This document shows positions 16,936-28,015 of a DNA stretch of 40,250 bases, piece after piece. The notes beneath the pieces were generated by a model. It was not told the DNA's origin and did no database searches. It saw only the letters and a list, made by a program, of their open reading frames with translations. The DNA comes from an uncultured Coriobacteriia bacterium. GTDB taxonomy: Bacteria; Actinomycetota; Coriobacteriia; Anaerosomatales; Anaerosomataceae. The DNA lies in assembly GCA_927439865.1 (NCBI GenBank), contig CAKMKD010000127.1:1-40250 (forward strand). Reading direction: 5' to 3'. Position numbers and translations under genes: made by a program. Each line of letters starts with the position of its first letter. Within the stretch, counting starts at the first letter, position 1.

Positions 16936-17178
16936 ATGGTGTACACGAACAAGAATGCCATCCGCGTGATGATCATCACGAAGGATCATCGGATAGAAGG
17001 CGAGATGTACATCCTGGAGGGCAGTCGGCTCACGGACGCCCTTAATTCCAAGAGCAAGGACTTCTACGCGCTGACCGGTGCGAAGATATGGCGAGTATCC
17101 GACGAGACGCTCATCGCATCTCCTGAGTATGTCGCCATCGCCAGAGAAGCGATTACAGCAATCTTCCCTGTGGAGTAG
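16936..17178 (+). CDS. Small conserved-looking hypothetical protein
   Basis: MVYTNKNAIRVMIITKDHRIEGEMYILEGSRLTDALNSKSKDFYALTGAKIWR...; AGGAGG precedes ATG 16936. Confidence 0.8.
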   Translation: MVYTNKNAIRVMIITKDHRIEGEMYILEGSRLTDALNSKSKDFYALTGAKIWRVSDETLIASPEYVAIAREAITAIFPVE

Positions 17179-17243
17179 CCATTTCAGTTCGTGTCAGACC
17201 TCGGTAGTAATCTTTCCTCGAACACCCGTTCGAGGAGGAAACC

Positions 17244-17642
17244 ATGCAATCTGCCACGACGTCATGCACGCATACCACGAGCATTCGCTCAACGCTCGCG
17301 GACCTGGTGAGCGACGCGGTTCGAGTCCACGGAGCCGAGCCCGAGACGGCGCGCATCGCAGCAGCAGCCACAGAACGCGCACTCATTGGTCGGATGCGGA
17401 CGCAGACGTTCGGTCCTGACGAAGTCCGGAGGGTGCGGGCCTACTTCGGTGCCGTTCTCCGCTCACAGTCCTTCAAACGAGCGCGACGTGGCGATGCCCA
17501 CTACCGGAACCGGATCAAGGTTGCAACGCTTGTGGATGATCTGCGATCGGTTGGGATGCCGGCGGAGAGAATCCGCGAGGAGGTCGCATCCTTCTTCGGC
17601 GAGCAGGGACTTCAGCTGCTTGAGGTCGAGGCGGTGGCCTAA
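17244..17642 (+). CDS. Hypothetical protein
   Basis: 132 aa ORF with GAGGAGG 5 nt before ATG. Alpha-helical composition; no family recognised. Confidence 0.72.
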   Translation: MQSATTSCTHTTSIRSTLADLVSDAVRVHGAEPETARIAAAATERALIGRMRTQTFGPDEVRRVRAYFGAVLRSQSFKRARRGDAHYRNRIKVATLVDDLRSVGMPAERIREEVASFFGEQGLQLLEVEAVA

Positions 17643-18088
17643 CGGAACGAAGACGATCCGATAATCTCGAGCGTCTCTTTGTCGAGGACCCACAGTCGTC
17701 GATGCACGAGGGTACCGCCCTCGTCACCCCACGCCTCCACGACAAGCCAAGCCGTTCTCCCGTCCACTGTTGCGGACTCAACGAGGACCGGGACAGCAGC
17801 TGTCTCGGTCGGGAAGTCCTTGGTGAGGACGTCCGCAAGCGCTGATGCGCCGGGACCCTTCGTTCGCAGTTCTTCCAGGCGCTTGCCCCGCATCTCCGGG
17901 GCATCCGCCGTCAGAACGTCCTTGACGTCGTCGATATTCGCCGTCAGCGCTGCTTCCTGCGCCGACTCCATCGTGTACTCACCGCCGGTGGGTATGTACT
18001 CGACGCCGGTATTGCTGCATCCGGAGATAAGACCAAGGAGCGCCAGCAGTGCTGCCAGCAGGACTGTCTTGCTTCGAGTACCCGGCAC
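17639..18088 (-). CDS. Putative lipoprotein
   Basis: Signal peptide with lipobox 'LLGLISGC'. Remainder soluble. Confidence 0.82.
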   Translation of the reverse strand: MPGTRSKTVLLAALLALLGLISGCSNTGVEYIPTGGEYTMESAQEAALTANIDDVKDVLTADAPEMRGKRLEELRTKGPGASALADVLTKDFPTETAAVPVLVESATVDGRTAWLVVEAWGDEGGTLVHRRLWVLDKETLEIIGSSSFR

Positions 18089-18162
18089 AGTGACCTCCCT
18101 GAGTTTTCTGACTCAATAGTAAAGTAACACGCAGTGGAGCACAGTCGCCGATCGGGGGTTCC

Positions 18163-18969
18163 ATGCAGGCCATCATATGCTTCACCTCAGATTTCGGAAT
18201 GGGCGACACGTGGGTCGGCATGTGTCACGCGGTCATCTACCGCGCGTGCCCGCAGGCTCGCGTTGTTGACCTTGCGCATGACGTCCCCCCGTATGACATC
18301 CGCAAGGCAGCGGCGGTGGCGGCCTCGGGCGTCTGGCAGCTTCCTGAGGCCATCCATCTCGTGGTCGTGGATCCCGGAGTGGGAGGAGGTCGGCGCGACC
18401 TGTGCATCGTCACCTCCGGCGGGACTGTCCTTGTGGGTCCGGATAATGGCGTTCTGATTCCAGCTACGTGGCGAGCGGGGGGCATCTCGGAGGTATTCGT
18501 CATCGATCCCGAGGCTCTGACGTTCCGTTCGCCTCTTGCGACGTTCCACGCTCGAGACGTGCTTGCCCCTGCCGCCGCGGCACTGGCGTGTGGCGTCGAC
18601 CCCGCTGTCGTGGGTTTGCCAGTCGAGCCCGATTCTCTTGCGGGTGCCCCGTTCGCACGTGCTGACACCTCCAACGGCATTGTGAGCGCAGAGGTCGTCG
18701 ACGTGGACAGGTTCGGCTCGGTCCGTCTGGCTGTCTCCGCGCACGATCTCGACCAGATGGGACTTCGCCGTGCCACCCTGGAGATGAGATTCGAGCACGT
18801 AGCCATCGTCGCTCCGTTCGGAGCTACCTTCTCCGACGTGCCCGAGGGAGACCCCGTGGCCCTCATCGATTCGTCGGGCTGGCTCACGCTTGCGATACGG
18901 ATGGGAAGCGCAGCCGAACGGTACGGCATCGAGCCGGGGCACCACGTCCTGGTAGAGCAGCAGACGTAG
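18163..18969 (+). CDS. SAM hydrolase / SAM hydroxide adenosyltransferase (DUF62)
   Basis: 'CFTSDFGMGDTWVGMCHAVIYRACPQARVVDLAHDVPPYDIRKAA', 'VVDPGVGGGRRDL', 'GPDNGVL', 'TFHARDVLAPAAA' match DUF62 motifs. Confidence 0.93.
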   Translation: MQAIICFTSDFGMGDTWVGMCHAVIYRACPQARVVDLAHDVPPYDIRKAAAVAASGVWQLPEAIHLVVVDPGVGGGRRDLCIVTSGGTVLVGPDNGVLIPATWRAGGISEVFVIDPEALTFRSPLATFHARDVLAPAAAALACGVDPAVVGLPVEPDSLAGAPFARADTSNGIVSAEVVDVDRFGSVRLAVSAHDLDQMGLRRATLEMRFEHVAIVAPFGATFSDVPEGDPVALIDSSGWLTLAIRMGSAAERYGIEPGHHVLVEQQT

Positions 18970-19037
18970 CACGGGCGCACCATGTCAGACCGCCGAGCGA
19001 CACTGTTCACATGCAGGACGTCGAGTCGGAGGTCGGG

Positions 19038-20042
19038 ATGAAAGCCACATACGTCGCTTCTCTCAAGGAAGGCATGAAGGTCGATTCTGCGTTTGCCCTC
19101 CGATCGAAGGAGCTTCGGGCTACCCGTTCTCGAGAAGCGTACCTGTCGCTTGAGATCGCTGATCGTACCGGACGAATCGCAGCTGTCATGTTCCAGCCAA
19201 ATAGGGCAGCTGAAGCGGTGCCTAGTGGCTCAATCGCGCGAGTGCGAGGGACCGTCACCACATATAGGGGTATCCTGCGCGTTTCGGTGGAGTCCCTTAC
19301 ACCTGCCGCGGAGTACGCAGCGTCGGACATGCTGCCTTCTGGTCCCCGCGATGCCCAGGAACTCGTAGCCGAATTGCGGGCACTGGTGCGTTCAGTGCGC
19401 AATCCTGAACTCTCGCGGCTGCTGCGAGGCGTCTTCGGCGACAAGGCGTTCTTCGCGCGATTCAAGGAGTGCCCCGCAGCGCAGACGAATCATCACGCGT
19501 ACATCGGCGGGCTGCTTGAGCACACGGTCTCGGTGGCGACGATGTGTGGCGCTCTCGCGGCGCTCTATCCTGAGATAGACCGTGACCTTCTTGTGTCGGG
19601 TGCGCTGCTGCATGACATCGGGAAGGTCGACGAGCTCGCCTATGGCACATCCATCGAGTACACCGACGAAGGCAGACTCCTCGGCCATGTGGTGCTCGGC
19701 GAGCGTCGACTGTGGAAAGCCATCACTGCGCTCGGAGATGATCTCCCCGGCGCCCTGGCGACGTCGCTGTCCCACCTCATGATCTCTCATCACGGCGAGC
19801 TGGAGTGGGGAGCTCCGAAGCGTCCTAGCATGCTCGAGGCGCTCGTTCTCCACCACGCTGACAACATGGACGCGCAGGCCGCAGGATTCGTTGCGGCAGC
19901 CAACGTCGCCGCACGTATCGATGAACCCTGGACCGACGCCACGAATCTGTTCCGGCGTCCACTGTATGCGCCGAGGTCCGAACGGGACAGTCGGAATGAG
20001 GATGTGGCGGAAGCTGAGATCGAGCTTCGTCGGGGTGCGTGA
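19038..20042 (+). CDS. HD-domain 3'-5' exoribonuclease, YhaM-like (OB fold + HD)
   Basis: OB-fold region, then 'HHAYIGGLLEHTVSVATMC', 'LVSGALLHDIGKVDEL', 'LSHLMISHHGELEWGAPKRPSMLEALVLHHADNMDAQ'. GGAGG precedes ATG 19038 (track 19011). Confidence 0.88.
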   Translation: MKATYVASLKEGMKVDSAFALRSKELRATRSREAYLSLEIADRTGRIAAVMFQPNRAAEAVPSGSIARVRGTVTTYRGILRVSVESLTPAAEYAASDMLPSGPRDAQELVAELRALVRSVRNPELSRLLRGVFGDKAFFARFKECPAAQTNHHAYIGGLLEHTVSVATMCGALAALYPEIDRDLLVSGALLHDIGKVDELAYGTSIEYTDEGRLLGHVVLGERRLWKAITALGDDLPGALATSLSHLMISHHGELEWGAPKRPSMLEALVLHHADNMDAQAAGFVAAANVAARIDEPWTDATNLFRRPLYAPRSERDSRNEDVAEAEIELRRGA

Positions 20043-20119
20043 GGCGACTGACTATGGGCTACAATCCCTAGGAGCCGGACACGCGCCGTCGCAGGCGCCC
20101 GAACGATTCGAGGAGCACG

Positions 20120-20914
20120 ATGCAGTACCCACAAGCAGAGATCGGCGTCTTTGGCGGAAGCGGATTCTACTCCCTGCTCGAAGACCCCACCGAGTTCAAG
20201 GTAGATACACCTTACGGGGCACCGTCCTCCCCGGTGATGTTCGGCGAGATCGGCGGTCGCAAGGTGGCCTTTCTACCGCGGCACGGTAAGGATCATCAGT
20301 ACCCCCCGCACATGATCAACTACCGCGCCAATGTCTACGCAATGAAGATGCTTGGCGTGTCGCGCATCATCGGCCCGAACGCCTGCGGCTCGCTGCAGCC
20401 GAATGTGAAGCCGGGTGACTTCGTCATATGCGACCAATTCGTCGACCGCACTTGGGGTCGGACAGATACGTTCTATGACGGTCCGACCACCACGCATGTT
20501 TCCTCGGCCGATCCGTACTGTCCTGAGATGCGCACCGTTGCCATCGAGCGAGCGAAGGCTCTGGGCATCACCGTTCACGAGCAGGGAACGGTCGTGGTCA
20601 TCCAGGGTCCGCGCTTCTCAACACGCTCGGAGTCGAAGTGGTTCGCATCCCAGGGATGGGAAGTCATCAACATGACGCAGTATCCCGAGTGCTACCTCGC
20701 CCGGGAGCTGGAGATCTGCTACTGCAACATCTCGCTCATCACGGATCATGATGCAGGGACCGAAGGCGCGGAGCCCGTGTCGAACGAAGAGGTCGTTCGC
20801 GTTTTCGGCGAGAACAACGACAAGGTCCGTGCGTTGCTGCATGCGATGATCCCTGCGCTTCCGGCCGCGCGTGACTGCGTGTGTTCGCACGCTCTTGAGG
20901 GTGCGGCCTTCTAG
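20120..20914 (+). CDS. mtnP: S-methyl-5'-thioadenosine phosphorylase family protein
   Basis: 'IGVFGGSGFYSLLED', 'VAFLPRHGKDHQYPPHMINYRANVYAMK', 'VIQGPRFSTRSESKWF...NMTQYPE'. Confidence 0.93.
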   Translation: MQYPQAEIGVFGGSGFYSLLEDPTEFKVDTPYGAPSSPVMFGEIGGRKVAFLPRHGKDHQYPPHMINYRANVYAMKMLGVSRIIGPNACGSLQPNVKPGDFVICDQFVDRTWGRTDTFYDGPTTTHVSSADPYCPEMRTVAIERAKALGITVHEQGTVVVIQGPRFSTRSESKWFASQGWEVINMTQYPECYLARELEICYCNISLITDHDAGTEGAEPVSNEEVVRVFGENNDKVRALLHAMIPALPAARDCVCSHALEGAAF

Positions 20915-20967
20915 GCCACGGTGTGCGGGGCGGCCGTGAGCTGTCGTCCCGCTGAGAGGCGGCGGGT

Positions 20968-22089
20968 GTGTTCGGGCTTCGGTCGTTCACGATAGGTCGG
21001 TTCTTCGGGATTCCGCTCGAGGTCAACTCGAGCTGGTTCCTCGTGTTCTTTCTCGTCGCCTTTACGCTGAGCACCAGCTATCTCCCCGCAGCCCTGCCGG
21101 ACCAAAGCTCCACGATGCACGTGTTCATAGCACTGGTGATGACTGCCGCGTTCTTCGCTTCAATAGTCATCCACGAGTTCGCACACTCGCTCGTGGCGCG
21201 AGCCGGCGGACTGAAGATATCGCGAATCACGCTCTTCATCTTCGGCGGCGTGTCCCAGATGGACGATGAACCAAAGAGCCCCGGCCTCGAGTTCCTGATG
21301 GCTGCTGCCGGTCCCGGGATGAGCCTGGTTCTTTCGGGCATCGGCTTCGGCGCGCTCGCTTTCCTGCGCGGGGCCGGTGCAGGGCAGGTCCTGATCATCC
21401 CCGTGGAATACCTTACGTTCATCAACCTGTCCGTCGCCATCTTCAACATGCTGCCGGGGTTTCCGCTCGACGGGGGTCGGGTGCTTCGCTCGATACTCTG
21501 GGCGATCACGCACGACATGCTCAAGGCGACTCGCTGGGCAAGCCGGATGGGGCAGCTTCTCGGCTACGGGCTCATCGCGATTGCAGTCATCGGCGTGCTC
21601 AACGGGTCACTCGACCTGATCTGGTTCGCAGTCATGGGTTGGTTCCTGTCCACACTCGCGGGTGCCGCGTATCAGCAGCAGCTGCTGAAGGTGCGCCTTT
21701 CCGAGGTGACCCTTGCGTCCATCATGTCCTCACCGGTCGTTACGGTGCCCTCGGATGCAACGCTTGAGGAGATGGCTCACTCCTACTTCCTCGGCGGGCG
21801 TCACTCTCGCTATCCGGTGGTCGCTGAAGGTCGGGTCGTCGGGGTAATCGGGCTGCAGGCGCTTCGGGAAGTCCCGCGGGAGCAGTGGGCTGCGACGTCG
21901 GCGGGAGACGTCGCACACACGGACTTAGCCTCTGTTGTGGCCACCCCGGCGGTCACGGTGGACAGGATACTTCCTCAACTTGAGCCGAGCGGGGCGGGTG
22001 CGGTGCTGATCGTCGATGACGGTCGGCTGTCCGGCATCGTCACGCGTGCGGACGTGATCCGGCTCGTCAGCTCGCTTGATCATCAGTAG
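20968..22089 (+). CDS. Site-2 protease family (M50) metalloprotease with CBS domains
   Basis: 'IVIHEFAHSLVARAGG' (HExxH), 'NMLPGFPLDGGRVLRSILW', C-terminal CBS-like repeats. Confidence 0.93.
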   Translation: MFGLRSFTIGRFFGIPLEVNSSWFLVFFLVAFTLSTSYLPAALPDQSSTMHVFIALVMTAAFFASIVIHEFAHSLVARAGGLKISRITLFIFGGVSQMDDEPKSPGLEFLMAAAGPGMSLVLSGIGFGALAFLRGAGAGQVLIIPVEYLTFINLSVAIFNMLPGFPLDGGRVLRSILWAITHDMLKATRWASRMGQLLGYGLIAIAVIGVLNGSLDLIWFAVMGWFLSTLAGAAYQQQLLKVRLSEVTLASIMSSPVVTVPSDATLEEMAHSYFLGGRHSRYPVVAEGRVVGVIGLQALREVPREQWAATSAGDVAHTDLASVVATPAVTVDRILPQLEPSGAGAVLIVDDGRLSGIVTRADVIRLVSSLDHQ

Positions 22090-22118
22090 GCTTCTTCGCC
22101 CTCATCGCTTGCCGGACT

Positions 22119-22137
22119 TTGTAACAAATGGTTACCA
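22119..22137. promoter_or_regulatory. Inverted repeat upstream of rex, possible Rex autoregulatory site
   Basis: TTGTAAC-aaatg-GTTACCA immediately upstream of rex; only partly resembles known Rex operators. Confidence 0.4.
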
Positions 22138-22170
22138 TTGCGCCACGGCATCTCTGGCGGAGGGCGACTC

Positions 22171-22824
22171 GTGTCGGACAAGCAGGGCAAGCGCATCCCC
22201 GAAGGTGTCATCGAGCGTCTTCCGCTCTACCTGGGCGTTCTCATCCAGCTGCGGCATGACGGACAATCCACCGTGTCCTCGGCTCGACTCGGCGAACTCA
22301 CTGACGTGAACCCGGCGCAGATTCGCCGTGACCTCACCCATTTCGGCTCCTTCGGCAAGCGGGGAGTGGGCTATGACATCGTCACGCTGGTAGATCGCGT
22401 CCAGCGCATTCTGGGCGCGGATCACGTGCACCGACTTGCGCTTGTGGGGGCCGGGAACCTCGGCTCCGCGATTGCGAACTACGACGGCCTTCGCCAGCAC
22501 GGATTCCATGTGACTGCGATTTTCGATGCGGACCCGTACAAAGTCGGCAGCCGTATCGGCGACATCATCGTGCAGCATATCGAGGATCTGACGCGTACAG
22601 TTGCCGACCAGAACATCCGGATCGGGGTCATCGCTGTGCCACCGGAGGCGGCCCAAGAGGTTGCAGACCGCTTCACGGACGCTGGTGTGCGAATCATGCT
22701 CAACTACACGCCCGTGATCGTACGCGTGCCGCCGACGGTCACACTGCACAACACCGACCCGGTACACGAGTTGCTTCATACGTTGTACTACCTGTCACGT
22801 CTCGATGGGGTCAGTAGAGTCTGA
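22171..22824 (+). CDS. rex: Redox-sensing transcriptional repressor Rex
   Basis: 'TDVNPAQIRRDLTHFGSFGKRGVGYDI', 'LVGAGNLGSAIANY', 'IGVIAVPPEAAQEVADRFTDAGVRIMLNYTPV'. GGAGGG precedes GTG 22171. Confidence 0.97.
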   Translation: MSDKQGKRIPEGVIERLPLYLGVLIQLRHDGQSTVSSARLGELTDVNPAQIRRDLTHFGSFGKRGVGYDIVTLVDRVQRILGADHVHRLALVGAGNLGSAIANYDGLRQHGFHVTAIFDADPYKVGSRIGDIIVQHIEDLTRTVADQNIRIGVIAVPPEAAQEVADRFTDAGVRIMLNYTPVIVRVPPTVTLHNTDPVHELLHTLYYLSRLDGVSRV

Positions 22825-22930
22825 CAGCATCGTCCGTGGCGGTGCGGGTGCTTAGGTGGTACGCTAACCTTCGTTGCATGAGCAGTATCCGGCGGCAGTA
22901 ATCTGCCGGTGTTTTCGATAGGAGGACGGT

Positions 22931-23149
22931 ATGGGAGCATTTGGAATGCCTGGTGGCTGGGAAGTCATCGCGATTCTCGCGGTCGTACTTCTGCTCTTCG
23001 GCCCGAGCCAGCTGCCGAAGCTCGCAAAGACGTTCGGCAAGTCGGCAAAGGCCCTGAAAGACGGCATGGAGGGCAAGCTTGCTGACGACGATGAAGACGT
23101 CAAAGAGTCAGTGAAGGCAGAGAAGTCCGACAAGGACGACAGCGCCTAG
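22931..23149 (+). CDS. tatA: Twin-arginine translocase TatA/TatE family subunit
   Basis: 'GGWEVIAILAVVLLLFGPSQLPKLAKTFGKSAKALKDGMEG'. Confidence 0.95.
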   Translation: MGAFGMPGGWEVIAILAVVLLLFGPSQLPKLAKTFGKSAKALKDGMEGKLADDDEDVKESVKAEKSDKDDSA

Positions 23150-23172
23150 AACTCATTTCGCACAGGTCGTTC

Positions 23173-23196
23173 CGAAGGCGCCCCTGGGCGCCTTCG
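23173..23196 (+). terminator. Terminator-like hairpin after tatA
   Basis: cgaaggcgccc-ct-gggcgccttcg; no T-tract. Confidence 0.55.
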
Positions 23197-23299
23197 CGCG
23201 TTGCGGGTTGTGCGTGGGCGGCATTGTTGTATACTCGCGTGAGCGTTTTGGCGGCCAGTGGCGCTGCCAGACATTGGAGCCTACCAAGTGGGAGCGTGC

Positions 23300-23773
23300 A
23301 TGCAGAAGGAAGTTGCCCTCACCCCCGAAGGACAGGCCCGCCTCGAGCAGGAACTGATCCATCTGGAGACGGTGCGTCGTCGTGAAGTTGGCGAGCGCAT
23401 CAAGGAAGCTAAAGAGTTCGGCGATATCTCGGAAAACTCCGAGTACGACGACGCCAAGAACGAGCAGGCGTGGGTCGAGAGCCGCATCATCGAAGTCAAT
23501 CAGATCCTCGCGCATGCGACTATCATTCAGGCGCCGAAGCGCAAGGACAAGGTGACCCTTGGCTCGAAGGTGGAGCTGCGCGATGCCGAGACGACCGAGG
23601 TGCACACGTATCACCTCGTCGGGTCGGCTGAAGCTGATCCCGTCAATGCGAAGATCTCGAATGAGTCGCCGGTCGGCCAGGCCGTCATCGGCAAGAAGAA
23701 GGGCGACATCGTGCGCGTCACCACGCCGCGCGGCGCCGTCATCGAGTACGAAGTCGTCTCCATCTCAAGCTAG
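23300..23773 (+). CDS. greA: Transcription elongation factor GreA
   Basis: 'LTPEGQARLEQELIHLETVRRREVGERIKEAKEFGDISENSEYDDAKNEQ'. GGGAG precedes ATG 23300 (track 23258). Confidence 0.97.
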   Translation: MQKEVALTPEGQARLEQELIHLETVRRREVGERIKEAKEFGDISENSEYDDAKNEQAWVESRIIEVNQILAHATIIQAPKRKDKVTLGSKVELRDAETTEVHTYHLVGSAEADPVNAKISNESPVGQAVIGKKKGDIVRVTTPRGAVIEYEVVSISS

Positions 23774-23779
23774 CCGCCG

Positions 23780-25285
23780 ATGACCGACGGCGAGCTGACA
23801 TCCTCGGAGCGACTACCCGTCGATGACCCCATCGAGGTGCGCAGGGCGAAGCTCGATGCTCTGCGCGACGTGGGCGAGCAGCCGTACAAGGACCGATTCG
23901 ACCGAACGCACACGGCAGCTGCCGTCGTCGAGTCGTGGGGGTCGCTCGAGCCGGGCGAGGACGCAGCGGAGACCGTTGCCGTAGCGGGGCGGGTCATCGC
24001 CAAGCGCGACCAGGGCAAGATCATGTTCCTTGTCATTCGCGACGGCGTCACTGACCTCCAGCTGTTCTGCAGGGTGAACATCCTCGGCGCTGACGCCTAT
24101 GCGAGTGCGGCGGATCTCGACCTCGGCGACTGGATCGGAGCGACGGGCACGGTCTCGCGTACGCGCAGAGGCGAGCTCTCAGTGGTACCTACCCACGTCG
24201 TGTTGCTCAGCAAATCACTCCGGCCATTGCCCGAGAAGTTCCATGGGCTCACTGACGTGGAGACCCGGTACCGCCAGCGGTACGTCGACCTCATCGTGAA
24301 CCTTGATGTGCGCCGCACATTCGATGCGCGTTTCAGGATCGTCTCGGCGATCCGGCGCTTCATGGAGTCGCGGGGGTTCATCGAAGTAGAGACTCCCATG
24401 CTCCACCCCATCCCCGGCGGCGCTACCGCCCGCCCGTTCGTGACGCATCACAACGCGCTCGACATGGACCTATACCTTCGCATCGCGCCGGAGCTCTACC
24501 TGAAGCGGCTGCTTGTGGGCGGCTTTGATCGCGTCTTCGAGATCAATCGCTCCTTCCGCAACGAAGGCATCTCGGTCAGACACAACCCCGAGTTCACCAT
24601 GCTCGAAGCGTACGAGGCGTTCACCAACATCGACGGCATGATGGATCTCACCGAGGGCATGGTCGTTGCAGCCGCGAAGGAAGTCCTCGGCACGCTCGAG
24701 CTCGAGTACCAGGGTGCTGCGATCGACCTCACCCCGCCGTGGCCACGCAGGACCATGCTGGAGCTCACGAGCGAGGCCGCGGGTGAGGCCATCTCGTTCG
24801 ACCTCACGGACGCGCACCTGCGCCGGCTAGCCGATCACCACGGCGTCACGCATGACCCGGCATGGGGCAAAGGCAAGCTCATCACCGAACTCTACGAGAA
24901 GCTCGTGGAGGGCTCGCTCGTTCAGCCGACGTTCGTCACCGAGTACCCGCTTGAGACCTCGCCGCTGGCTCGTAAGAAGCCGTCCGATCCGCAACTCACC
25001 GAGCGGTTCGAACTTATCGTGTGCGGCCGCGAACTCGCAAACGCGTTCTCGGAGCTCGTCGATCCCGTTGACCAGCGTGAGCGGTTCGCCGAGCAGATGA
25101 AAGCCAAGGGCGCCGGTGACGACGAGGCGATGGGCTACGACGAGGATTACCTGCGCGCCATGGAGTACGGCATGCCGCCGGCCGGTGGTATGGGAATCGG
25201 CATCGACCGTCTCGTCATGCTGCTGACGGATTCAGCGTCGATTCGCGACGTTCTCCTCTTCCCACACCTGCGCCCCGAGGCGTAG
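23780..25285 (+). CDS. lysS: Lysine--tRNA ligase (class II)
   Basis: 'RYRQRYVDLIVN', 'FIEVETPMLHPIPGGATARPFVTHHNALDMDLYLRIAPELYLKRLLVGGFDRVFEINRSFRNEGISVRHNPEFTMLE', 'GMGIGIDRLVMLLT'. Confidence 0.98.
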   Translation: MTDGELTSSERLPVDDPIEVRRAKLDALRDVGEQPYKDRFDRTHTAAAVVESWGSLEPGEDAAETVAVAGRVIAKRDQGKIMFLVIRDGVTDLQLFCRVNILGADAYASAADLDLGDWIGATGTVSRTRRGELSVVPTHVVLLSKSLRPLPEKFHGLTDVETRYRQRYVDLIVNLDVRRTFDARFRIVSAIRRFMESRGFIEVETPMLHPIPGGATARPFVTHHNALDMDLYLRIAPELYLKRLLVGGFDRVFEINRSFRNEGISVRHNPEFTMLEAYEAFTNIDGMMDLTEGMVVAAAKEVLGTLELEYQGAAIDLTPPWPRRTMLELTSEAAGEAISFDLTDAHLRRLADHHGVTHDPAWGKGKLITELYEKLVEGSLVQPTFVTEYPLETSPLARKKPSDPQLTERFELIVCGRELANAFSELVDPVDQRERFAEQMKAKGAGDDEAMGYDEDYLRAMEYGMPPAGGMGIGIDRLVMLLTDSASIRDVLLFPHLRPEA

Positions 25286-25445
25286 CACTCGCGACTGCGG
25301 AAACATCTGAGCGCACCCCGCTCATATCCTGTGGCACTTTCCTTGCTTCATGAGCCTGCATCCTCCCCGTGTCGCAGCGAGGGAGTAGAATAGGCATCGT
25401 GCAGCATCCGCCGTTGACCGGCGCGGACGATAGAGAGGCGATACC

Positions 25446-28010
<2,565 letters not shown>

Positions 28011-28015
28011 CGGGG

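Noticed and set aside
25286-25445. HAIR, CIRCE or CtsR operator upstream of clpC
   Set aside because: No inverted repeat matching those consensus sequences was seen.
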